NCBI RefSeq assembly: GCF_000964795.1
Contig: NZ_LANX01000001.1
Span: 372,001-436,000, forward strand
DNA from: Candidatus Neoehrlichia procyonis str. RAC413
GTDB lineage: Bacteria; Pseudomonadota; Alphaproteobacteria; Rickettsiales; Anaplasmataceae
Direction of reading: 5' to 3'
DNA length: 64,000 nt
Numbering within the stretch: the stretch's first letter is position 1; each line of letters starts with the position of its first letter. Positions 11,024 to 18,566 of the stretch are shown in pieces. Made by a program: the position numbers and the translations under genes. Under the pieces are notes generated by a model. The model was not told where the DNA came from, ran no database searches, and worked only from the letters and a program-made list of their open reading frames with translations.

Positions 11024-11129
11024 CCTGCATGTTACGTTTTTTATTTTTACGACGTGTAATATTTGCCTTTAATGCAGATGATAAATTTTTTTTCCTATCA
11101 CTTGTTTTTATTTTTTTTGACTTACTCAT
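11016..11129 (-). CDS. Small basic conserved-type protein (37 aa) overlapping mutM
   Basis: A 37-residue ORF, MSKSKKIKTSDRKKNL... ending RRKNKKRNMQDA, with about 40 percent Lys/Arg and no acidic stretch. Its core (SALKANITRRK) resembles the very short lysine/arginine-rich proteins seen in many alphaproteobacteria, which have no settled function; that resemblance is from memory and was not searched. The ATG is at 11129 and the TGA overlaps the mutM start by 8 nt, the arrangement of a coupled two-gene unit. A chance ORF would not be expected to be so uniformly basic with such an overlap. Its product could bind RNA or the ribosome, but that is only inference. Confidence 0.7.
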   Translation of the reverse strand: MSKSKKIKTSDRKKNLSSALKANITRRKNKKRNMQDA

Positions 11130-11155
11130 AGCAAAAAACTACAATTATAATTATT

Positions 11156-11226
11156 GCCGTTATAGTTCAGAGGTAGAACACGTCATTGGTAATGACGAAA
11201 CCCAAGTTCAATTCTTGGTAACGGCA
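11156..11226 (+). tRNA. tRNA-Thr (anticodon GGT)
   Basis: A 71-nt cloverleaf. The acceptor stem is GCCGTTA with TAACGGC and discriminator A. The D arm is GTTC/GAAC. The anticodon stem is CGTCA/TGACG with loop TTGGTAA, giving anticodon GGT, which reads ACC/ACU threonine codons. The T arm is CCAAG-TTCAATT-CTTGG. CCA is not encoded. It stands alone, divergent from the mutM pair. Confidence 0.95.
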
Positions 11227-11677
11227 CTTAAACATAGTGTATATACATACTATACAAAATCAAGTATTAATATATAATACTTAAAAAGCTACATAATATA
11301 AAGTAGTAAATATCCATCTTATAGCTTAAAATTTAATAATAATCTCACTAGTACTTTATCCTATTATTGAGCTTATAAGTATATTTACTGATTTTACCAG
11401 ACAAAAATAAAGCAATATAACTACAAATAATTCCTCTTTACTTTTTAAAATTTTTGCGCATAAGTTTTACACATAGGTATTTTACCATACGTTTCATTAA
11501 GAAATCTCAATGCAATATAGCATTATATTTTATTCTTTCCCTTTATGTTTACAGCTATTAATACTGCCTCATATATACTTTTATTATATACAAACTATAC
11601 TTTAATATTGATATTTACATCAATACAGTATTTATTGTACTATTAATATAGTACTTATAAATAATAGTTAAGATAAT
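11227..11677. other. Intergenic upstream of the glycosyltransferase island
   Basis: About 450 bp, AT-rich. The last 50 bp (about 11626-11677) resemble the sequences just upstream of the second paralogue and of the decayed copy, so this is the 5' part of the duplicated unit and probably holds the promoter. The stretch around 11446-11470 (with AAATTTTTGCGCA) recurs in similar form near 19515. Confidence 0.55.
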
Positions 11678-12718
11678 ATGTTACCGCAAATATTAGGTGA
11701 AGATGCTCCCATACTAATGTTTTGGATAGTAAAAGATCCTTCAAAATTACAAGATAATCAACTGCCTCTACCTAATAATCAGAGATATCCTTATAAGCAA
11801 AGATTACTAAACTGGGCAATAAAAGAGCCTCAAAGAAAAATAAAATTATATTATATATCAATTGGGTTAAATACACAGCAAATAAAAATGTTACATGACC
11901 TTTCTAATCCTGATAGAGGCGGTCAAAGCAATATAGAAATAATAGATTTCATAAAAAAATTTGCACATAAATATGATATTCAATATTTGTATAATAAAAA
12001 CATTTTTTTTACCTGGAAAATAGATATATCGCGCCTTATTATGCTCACAGAAGAAGGACCAGCAATTTACTTTGATTTTGATATCTTACCTACAGATAAA
12101 AAAATTGGAGAAATTACTGTAAATAATAACATAGGATTTGCAATGGGTAAATACAATCTTAATGACTATTATAAAGATGAATGGTTTGACATTTCTGTTC
12201 TTGTATCAACAATAAAAGATAATCCTTTTACACGTACAGCTTATCATGCTGCAAATTATATTTGTAATCAAGTAATACATCAAATCTCAGATTACAAAAA
12301 ATTCATAGAAATAAATATGGCACCAGAACTAGTATGGATAACTTGTTTGTCAATTCCTATTTTTACATGCAACGAATTAAAAAACTGTAATCAAATAATA
12401 ACAACACTACAAAAATCTAATGAAAGCTTATGCAACAAAATTATAAATATTCTTAGCACAAAAAATAATAGAAAAAGTATTTTATCTGTATATAAGGATA
12501 ATGATTCAATAATTACACAAAAATTTTGTGCATATGGTAACTTCATTATAACAAGAGATTTTACTTGGATAAGCGAACTTAATAATAAAAATATATACAC
12601 TAACGATAATAATAAAACAACAATTAAAGTTAGTAATACAGAGCAAGAACATCACAGACAAATTAGTAATGAACCCATTGATAAATTTACCACCCCCCCC
12701 CTACTACTAGCGTCATAA
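11678..12718 (+). CDS. Predicted GT-A glycosyltransferase with toxin-like DXD motif, paralogue 1
   Basis: 346 residues, no signal peptide or membrane segment. The N-terminal strand APILMFW (about 10-16) is placed like the first strand of sugar-nucleotide glycosyltransferases. The core reads W113 K I D116 I S R119 followed by GPAIYFDFDILP, with the DXD pair Asp133 and Asp135. This mirrors clostridial large toxins (TcdB Asp270, Arg273, Asp286, Asp288), where DXD binds Mn2+ and UDP-sugar. I infer a glycosyltransferase, perhaps a secreted effector; no secretion signal is visible. The ORF ends just after a C9 tract (12693-12701). One extra C would extend it to 12765 with a tail matching paralogue 2, so the present C-terminus may be an off or alternate form. 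Paralogues lie at 12850 and 17499, and a decayed copy at 14037. Confidence 0.72.
   Translation: MLPQILGEDAPILMFWIVKDPSKLQDNQLPLPNNQRYPYKQRLLNWAIKEPQRKIKLYYISIGLNTQQIKMLHDLSNPDRGGQSNIEIIDFIKKFAHKYDIQYLYNKNIFFTWKIDISRLIMLTEEGPAIYFDFDILPTDKKIGEITVNNNIGFAMGKYNLNDYYKDEWFDISVLVSTIKDNPFTRTAYHAANYICNQVIHQISDYKKFIEINMAPELVWITCLSIPIFTCNELKNCNQIITTLQKSNESLCNKIINILSTKNNRKSILSVYKDNDSIITQKFCAYGNFIITRDFTWISELNNKNIYTNDNNKTTIKVSNTEQEHHRQISNEPIDKFTTPPLLLAS
12693..12701 (+). repeat. Poly-C tract (C9) near the 3' end of paralogue 1
   Basis: Nine consecutive C in a genome region where G+C runs are rare. The frame used by the ORF stops 15 nt later (TAA at 12716-12718). The +1 frame continues to 12763-12765, encoding TCVSLYVNTQSQKLP, which aligns with the C-terminus TCLSLHVNAQSQILLQ of paralogue 2. 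A change from 9 to 10 C would join them. Candidate slipped-strand site. Confidence 0.75.
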
Positions 12719-12789
12719 CATGCGTAAGTCTTTATGTAAATACACAATCACAAAAATTACCTTAATAGCATAAATCACTACCTACATTT

Positions 12790-12849
12790 GCATAAATGCA
12801 GTATTTCTAATATAATTAGGTGATACTCATTCATAGCAGTTAGGATAAT
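12790..12849 (+). repeat. Duplicated upstream region of the glycosyltransferase family
   Basis: The 55-60 bp before paralogue 2 share GCAGTATTT...AATTAGGT...ACT.AT..ATA..AGTTA with those before paralogue 1 (about 11626-11677) and before the decayed copy (about 13983-14036). The duplication unit therefore included the 5' flank, probably promoter and ribosome binding site (TTAGGA just before the ATG here). Confidence 0.6.
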
Positions 12850-13956
12850 ATGTTACCAATACTAAAGGAAGATGCTCCAATATTAATGTTTTGGATGGTA
12901 CATGATCCTTCAAAATTACAAAACAACCAACTACCCCTACCTAACAATCAAAGATATCCTTATAAACAAAGATTACTAAATTGGGCAACAAAAGAGCCTC
13001 AAAGAAAAATAAAATTATATTATATATCAATTGGGTTAAATACACAGCAAATAAAAATGTTACATGACCTTTCTAATCCTGATAGAGGCGGTAAAAGCAA
13101 TATAGAAATAATAGATTTCATGAAAAAATTTGCACATAAATACAATACTCTATATTTTTATGATACAAGAGTTCTGTTTACTTGGAAAATAGATATATCA
13201 CGTCTTATCATGCTTATGGAAGAAGGACCAGCAATTTACTTTGACTTTGATATTTTACCTACACAACAAAAAATTGGAGAAATTACTTTAAATAATAACA
13301 TAGGATTTGCAATGGGTGAGCACATTAATTGCAAAACATGGCTAGATATTTCTATACTCGTATCTACAACAAAAAACAACCCTACTATACAAGCAGCTTA
13401 CAAAGCTGTAAGCTACTTTATCAAAAAATATCTCGATAAAGAAAATAAATCCATTATATACACCTTGAGTAAAAAGTTATACGCTCAAGAGTTCATAATC
13501 CATGAACTAGTATGGACAACATGTATGTTAACATCTGCTCTTAAGTGTAATAAACTACAAAAATATAATAAAGAAATAAAAATACTCCAATACTCTAAAA
13601 AAAGCTTATACAAAAAAATTATAAATATTCTAAAAACTAAAAAAAATATAGATAATGCATTATCTATATATAATACTGATTATAGTACAATAATCATACA
13701 AGAGTTTCGTGTTTGTGGTAATTTTACTATAACACAAGATCTTACTTGGCTTAATCAGATACTTAATATAAAACTTAATATATATGATATAAATAACAAC
13801 AATATTGAGAATAATAATGCAGAACAACACACTACCACAAATAAATTATCAATTAACTTGCCAACAAATTCAACGTCGTCCCCTTCTCCTCCTACATATT
13901 TTAGAACATGCTTAAGTCTTCATGTAAATGCACAATCTCAAATATTGCTTCAATAA
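12850..13956 (+). CDS. Predicted GT-A glycosyltransferase with toxin-like DXD motif, paralogue 2
   Basis: 368 residues. The first 150 residues are nearly identical to paralogue 1 (for example LLNWATKEPQRKIKLYYISI), while the C-terminal 200 residues have diverged strongly and are rich in Lys and Asn. The key core is kept: WKIDISR followed by EEGPAIYFDFDILP. It ends with a Ser/Thr/Pro-rich stretch (SPSPPTYFRTCLSLHVNAQ) where the C tract seen in paralogues 1 and 3 is interrupted, so this copy should not be prone to slippage. It starts 131 nt after paralogue 1 with its own copy of the upstream region. No signal peptide or membrane segment. Role in glycosylating a host or bacterial target is inference from the motif. 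Confidence 0.72.
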   Translation: MLPILKEDAPILMFWMVHDPSKLQNNQLPLPNNQRYPYKQRLLNWATKEPQRKIKLYYISIGLNTQQIKMLHDLSNPDRGGKSNIEIIDFMKKFAHKYNTLYFYDTRVLFTWKIDISRLIMLMEEGPAIYFDFDILPTQQKIGEITLNNNIGFAMGEHINCKTWLDISILVSTTKNNPTIQAAYKAVSYFIKKYLDKENKSIIYTLSKKLYAQEFIIHELVWTTCMLTSALKCNKLQKYNKEIKILQYSKKSLYKKIINILKTKKNIDNALSIYNTDYSTIIIQEFRVCGNFTITQDLTWLNQILNIKLNIYDINNNNIENNNAEQHTTTNKLSINLPTNSTSSPSPPTYFRTCLSLHVNAQSQILLQ

Positions 13957-14036
13957 CCTGTATAATCACTCCCCATAATTACATAAACGCAGTATTTATA
14001 ATACAATTAGGTAGCACTTATAAATAATAATTAAGC

Positions 14037-14540
14037 ATGTTACTGCAAAATACTATAGAAAATCCCCATACTCATGTTTTAATGGCAAAAACATCTAGTA
14101 AGATGACAAGATATCAACTATATCTACTATAACCCTAGAAAGAAACACCCCCTAATTAGCGTAAATAAGCATGTGTGTAAACTCCTTGCTCTTAAATGTA
14201 CTAAACTACAAAAACAAAAGAAATAATAAAAATACTTCAACACTCTAAAAAAAGCTTACATAAAAGAAATTATAAATATTCTAAAAACTAAAAAACAATA
14301 TCAATAACATATTATTTATGTATTATAATAATGGTAATAGTACAATAATTATGCAAGAGTTTTATGTTTGCTACAATTTTACTATAACACGAGCCTTACT
14401 TGACTTTACAAAACTTAAGCTACAAGCTAAATAGCAATAATATTTAAAATAATAGTGTACAATTCAACTCTTATCTTCCTCCCCATTACAACACGATTAA
14501 GCATTGACATAAATACACAATTACAAATATTACCTTATGA
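14037..14540 (+). pseudogene. Decayed fourth copy of the glycosyltransferase family
   Basis: The ATG at 14037 opens a stretch aligning with the first 75-90 nt of paralogue 1 (ATGTTACTGCAAAATACTAT against its start). The whole centre, including the DXD region, is gone. Alignment resumes near 14185 with the 3' part of paralogue 2 (TCTAAAAAAAGCTTA, TTATAAATATTCTAAAAACT, TTTTACTATAACACGA) and runs through its C-terminal tail to about 14540. Several frameshifts and stops prevent translation. The duplicated 5' flank is also present just upstream. Confidence 0.85.
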
Positions 14541-14960
14541 CTTTTTCCTCTTAATATATCTGAATACAAAATATAAGGTAGTTAATACAAATAATTTTAT
14601 ATTAATTCCTGTCTCTAATAGTAAACAAAACACCTAATACAATAATAAAGTTTACAAAATTTAATACTAGATAATTTTCTATTACTTTGATTTTGATGGT
14701 ATCATCAAAATAAATTCGGTTATTTAATAAAACTTTTTAGAGTTACTATAAGATTTATTATAAAAAACTATTATCAATAGATAATATTAGTATATACATT
14801 ATCATTTTCATTAACAAACTCTATATAATTAATTAGCTTATTAATTATAGATTTTATGTAAATCGTAGTTATCATTTTTAATTTTAATCTGTTATATAAA
14901 TAATCTTAAATTTAGTCTCTTTAGTGTTATAATAATCCTATATTATGATCACAAAATTTT
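14541..14960. other. Intergenic upstream of gltX
   Basis: 420 bp, AT-rich, no gene seen. A short run near 14680-14697 (TTACTTTGATTTTGAT) is identical to the DXD-coding part of the glycosyltransferase genes, but the match is too short to call another remnant. Confidence 0.5.
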
Positions 14961-16358
14961 ATGGCTAATACAATAATTACAAGATTTGCTCCCTCCCCTA
15001 CTGGGTATTTACATTTAGGAGGAGCTCGTACTGCTCTTTTTAATTGGTTATTTGCTAAACATTATCATGGAAAATTTTTATTAAGAATTGAAGATACAGA
15101 CACCAAAAGGTCATCACAATCTATAGTGCAATCAATATTAGATGACTTATTATGGCTAAATATAAAGCACGATGGCAATATTCTATTCCAATCACAAAAT
15201 ATACATAGATATATTAATATAGCACAGCATTTAGTATCATTAAATAAAGCATATTACTGCTACTGCTCAAAACATGAAATAATGCAACAAAAAAAACAAT
15301 CTAAGCAACAAGGCCTATATTATAGGCATAATTGCCCATGGAGAGAAAATACAAAATACCATCAAGACATACAAAAAGTTATTCGTCTCAAAAGCCCCAT
15401 TGATGGCATAACAAATTTCATTGATGGGGTATATGGATCCATCACTGTTAATAATGAACAAATGGATGATATGGTTATCCTGCGATCTGACAATACTCCA
15501 ACTTACCTTTTAGCAGCAGTAGTCGATGACCATGATATGAACATTACTAATGTGATAAGAGGTGCTGATCATATCACTAATACATCAAGACAATTATTAA
15601 TATATAACGCATTAAAATGGAATATTCCTCACTTCTCTCATATCCCATTAATACATAGTGAAGATGGTAACAAACTTTCAAAAAGAAAGCAGGCATTAGG
15701 TATCCATGAATATAAAAAATTAGGAATATTACCGGAAGCAATATGTAATTATCTTCTAAAAATGGGATGGAGCCATGGAAATGATGAAATCATTAGCATT
15801 GAGCAAGCAATTAAATGGTTTTCCATCAAAAACATAGGATTATCCCCATCACGATTAGATAATAAAAAGCTACAATTTTTAAATAGTCATTATATCTGTG
15901 TTACAGATAATGAAAAAATATTAAAAATGCTTACCCCAATCATAGAAAATAAATTTAAACTACATCTTTCTTTACACAAGGAAAACTACCTATTAAAGGG
16001 ATTAACTGAACTTAAAAAAAGAGCAAAAGACTTAGTAAGCCTAGCTAAAGATTCACTGTTTTATATAGAGGACATACCTATTACCATAAATCAAGAAGCA
16101 CAAAATATTATTCATTTAAATATCAAAATAATACCTTTAATAGCCCAACATTTATCAAAAATTGATGACTGGCAAAAAAACCACATACTCGCATCAATTA
16201 AAGAATTATCATATACAAAAAATATTGAATTAAAAAATATTTATCATATATTACGTGCAACAATCACTGGAAAAATGAATGCTCCCAGCATACTCGATAT
16301 CATGGTAATTCTTCAAAAAAATGAATGTATAGAAAGGATCAAATTTTTCATTATTTAA
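14961..16358 (+). CDS. gltX: Glutamyl-tRNA synthetase
   Basis: Class I aminoacyl-tRNA synthetase charging tRNA-Glu. The 465-residue protein starts with the family signature TRFAPSPTGYLHLGGARTAL; the HIGH-like motif is HLGG at 18-21, and the KMSKS-like motif is NKLSKRKQ within HSEDGNKLSKRKQ (about 233-245). GADHITNTSRQLLIYNAL precedes it, as in other GluRS. The C-terminal helical anticodon-binding part is Lys/Asn-rich and less conserved. Length is normal. Alphaproteobacteria of this order often have two gltX copies, one of which also serves tRNA-Gln through amidation; which copy this is cannot be decided here. It splits the glycosyltransferase island into two parts. Confidence 0.96.
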   Translation: MANTIITRFAPSPTGYLHLGGARTALFNWLFAKHYHGKFLLRIEDTDTKRSSQSIVQSILDDLLWLNIKHDGNILFQSQNIHRYINIAQHLVSLNKAYYCYCSKHEIMQQKKQSKQQGLYYRHNCPWRENTKYHQDIQKVIRLKSPIDGITNFIDGVYGSITVNNEQMDDMVILRSDNTPTYLLAAVVDDHDMNITNVIRGADHITNTSRQLLIYNALKWNIPHFSHIPLIHSEDGNKLSKRKQALGIHEYKKLGILPEAICNYLLKMGWSHGNDEIISIEQAIKWFSIKNIGLSPSRLDNKKLQFLNSHYICVTDNEKILKMLTPIIENKFKLHLSLHKENYLLKGLTELKKRAKDLVSLAKDSLFYIEDIPITINQEAQNIIHLNIKIIPLIAQHLSKIDDWQKNHILASIKELSYTKNIELKNIYHILRATITGKMNAPSILDIMVILQKNECIERIKFFII

Positions 16359-17498
16359 GCATTTATTAAAAATATAATACAAAAATTATTTTAATTTATC
16401 ATATATCCATAATAATCCAGTATTATTACATATTTTTTAAATTACTTTCGATACAAAATGCTATTAAAGCTTACATTAATAATTAAAACACTCATAAAAA
16501 TACTGCATTATAGACTTATTGATATTTACTAACTATGATTCAATAAGCTATTACTAATAATAAAAAATATTAACGTATAAATTATAAATACATATCCACT
16601 AAAAATACTATTCAACAAGCATTTTTATATATTCACGATAATACACTAAATTTTACTCCATAGTTTTATCAAATAGTACAAACATGCCACACACACATAA
16701 TATATATAGTACGTTATGTAATAGCACTAGCAACATCTGCTAATAAAACTGATTTATACGCGTTTATATCAATATGTAATAGATTTAATCAATAATGCAG
16801 TAATATCAAAGATAGATTCTTACACCTTGTAAGAAAACGTAGCAGGTCTGTGTGAATTAACGTTATTGCTGCTTCAAAAATATCAGATTGTAAAATGAAA
16901 ATAATACAACTAGATAAGATAATAGCATATACAGCACTTAGCTTTCCTTTATAAAGCTAGAATATGTATGATGTTCTAATTTGATAGTATTAAAAGTTTG
17001 AAACTTATTTCCTGCAAGCAGAAAATTTAATGATATTTCTAATCTACTTACCTTATATGCAACTATATACACAATATTATATTATTTGGCTAATTTACAT
17101 AATTAAAGTGTTAAAGATGCAAGTTTTCATATAAAACTTTGAATAGCATAATAAGCTTAATTATGATATGTTAGTAGTACACATTAAATAAGCTGCCTTC
17201 ACAATTAATAAATATCAAATATATATTAAGTGGATACTTATAGCACAAATAGTATTTATAAATAACCTGAGCTTATATATAAAATATTCTAGAATAAAGA
17301 TTATTCTACCTACCGCATACATAGAGCATCTAAATTTGCCATCAAGTATTTACATTAAAAGCAGTAAAATAACTGATCTAAACATGGTAATATTACTATG
17401 TAACAAAATTTTACTATAAAAACAATTTTTTTATTATTTTATTTACATTAACACATTGGATAATTACTATATACTTATAATAGATAAAGTGAAAATAA
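16359..17498. other. Gene-free stretch between gltX and paralogue 3 (1,140 bp)
   Basis: Stops in all frames, AT-rich. No recognisable remnant of the flanking families, no tRNA. It could be fully decayed sequence. The last 60 bp before 17499 differ from the shared 5' flank of the other glycosyltransferase copies except for the ACTTATAATAG segment. Confidence 0.55.
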
Positions 17499-18566
17499 AT
17501 GTTACATACGTATTTACCAGAAAATGCTCCAATTTTAATGTTTTGGATGGTAAGAAATCCTTCAGAATTACAAGAAAATCAACTTCCTTTACCTAATAAT
17601 CAGCAATATCCTTACAAGCAAAGATTGCTAAACTGGGCAATAAAAGAACCACAAAGAAAAATAAAACTATATTATGTATCAACAGGATTAAATAGACAAC
17701 AAATAGCAATGTTAAACCACCTTTCCGATCCCAATAAAGGTGGAAAAAACAATATAGAAGTAATAGATTTTATACAAGTATTTTCATACAAATATGATCT
17801 TAAATATCTTCATAATAGAAAGATTCCTTTTGCTTGGAAAATAGATATGGCACGCCTTCTTATGCTAATAGAGGCTGGTCCAGCAATTTATTTTGATTTT
17901 GATATTTTACCTACAGATAAACAAATTGGAAAAATTATTGTAAATAATCATATCGGATATGCAATGGGTCAAGATATTGCTGACAATAAATTACTAGATG
18001 TTTCCGTAATTGTCTCTACAGAAAAAAATAATTCTGTTATACGTGCAGCATATGATGCTGCAAATCATTTTTGTAGTACAATTGTGAAAAATGATTCGAC
18101 AATGTTAGATAAAGTATTAGAATTATTAGGGCTAAAAGTTTTATATCCAGAACTAGTATGGCTAGCATGTATATCAATCCCTGCTCTTATGTGTAAAAAC
18201 TTACAAAATTGCAATGAAACAATAATAAAATTACAAGAATCTAATGAAAGCTTATATAATAAATTAATATATATCCTAACTAATAATCAGCAAAGTAATA
18301 TTATATATGCATATTATAAGAATGAACGTATAATGCATAACTTTAATTGTAAAGGTTTTTTCAAAATTACACGAGATCTTACTTGGTTAATGCCACAACA
18401 TAACAGTATATATGCCACAAGTGAAAACAATCAAAATAGTCATAGTAACACTGAAAAACCCGCAAGCACGCCTCCTAGTGCTAATTTTACAACATGTTTA
18501 CATGTAACCACGGCCATGGATACCTCACCCCCCCCCCAACACATTATAACAAAAATGATATCATAG
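17499..18566 (+). CDS. Predicted GT-A glycosyltransferase with toxin-like DXD motif, paralogue 3
   Basis: 355 residues, the most divergent intact copy. It keeps the N-terminal block (ENAPILMFWMVRNPSELQ, LLNWAIKEPQRKIKLYY) and the catalytic-type core WKIDMARLLMLIEAGPAIYF followed by DFDILPTD, so the Trp, Asp/Arg pair and DXD are conserved across all three. The middle has CKNLQNCNETI and LQESNESLYNKL, shared with paralogue 1. The C-terminus is Thr/Pro-rich and runs through a C10 tract (18528-18537) before stopping at 18566. With 11 C the reading frame would continue to 18760, making the protein about 65 residues longer; with 9 C it would stop almost at once. No signal peptide or membrane segment is seen. 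Confidence 0.72.
   Translation: MLHTYLPENAPILMFWMVRNPSELQENQLPLPNNQQYPYKQRLLNWAIKEPQRKIKLYYVSTGLNRQQIAMLNHLSDPNKGGKNNIEVIDFIQVFSYKYDLKYLHNRKIPFAWKIDMARLLMLIEAGPAIYFDFDILPTDKQIGKIIVNNHIGYAMGQDIADNKLLDVSVIVSTEKNNSVIRAAYDAANHFCSTIVKNDSTMLDKVLELLGLKVLYPELVWLACISIPALMCKNLQNCNETIIKLQESNESLYNKLIYILTNNQQSNIIYAYYKNERIMHNFNCKGFFKITRDLTWLMPQHNSIYATSENNQNSHSNTEKPASTPPSANFTTCLHVTTAMDTSPPPQHIITKMIS
18528..18537 (+). repeat. Poly-C tract (C10) near the 3' end of paralogue 3
   Basis: Ten consecutive C, 30 nt before the stop. Three tract lengths give three different C-termini: C10 ends QHIITKMIS, C9 ends within four codons, and C11 enters a frame open to 18760. Second poly-C tract in the same gene family and at an equivalent place. 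Confidence 0.75.

Noticed and set aside
11029..11277. 82-codon plus-strand ORF across the tRNA-Thr region
   Set aside because: It runs through the antisense of the small basic ORF and the tRNA gene itself, so it is not a protein gene.
14455..14637. 60-codon ORF at the end of the decayed glycosyltransferase copy
   Set aside because: It is the leftover C-terminal tail of the pseudogene plus downstream sequence.
14678..14700. Short match to the DXD-coding region of the glycosyltransferases
   Set aside because: Only about 16 identical bases in AT-rich DNA; no extension on either side.
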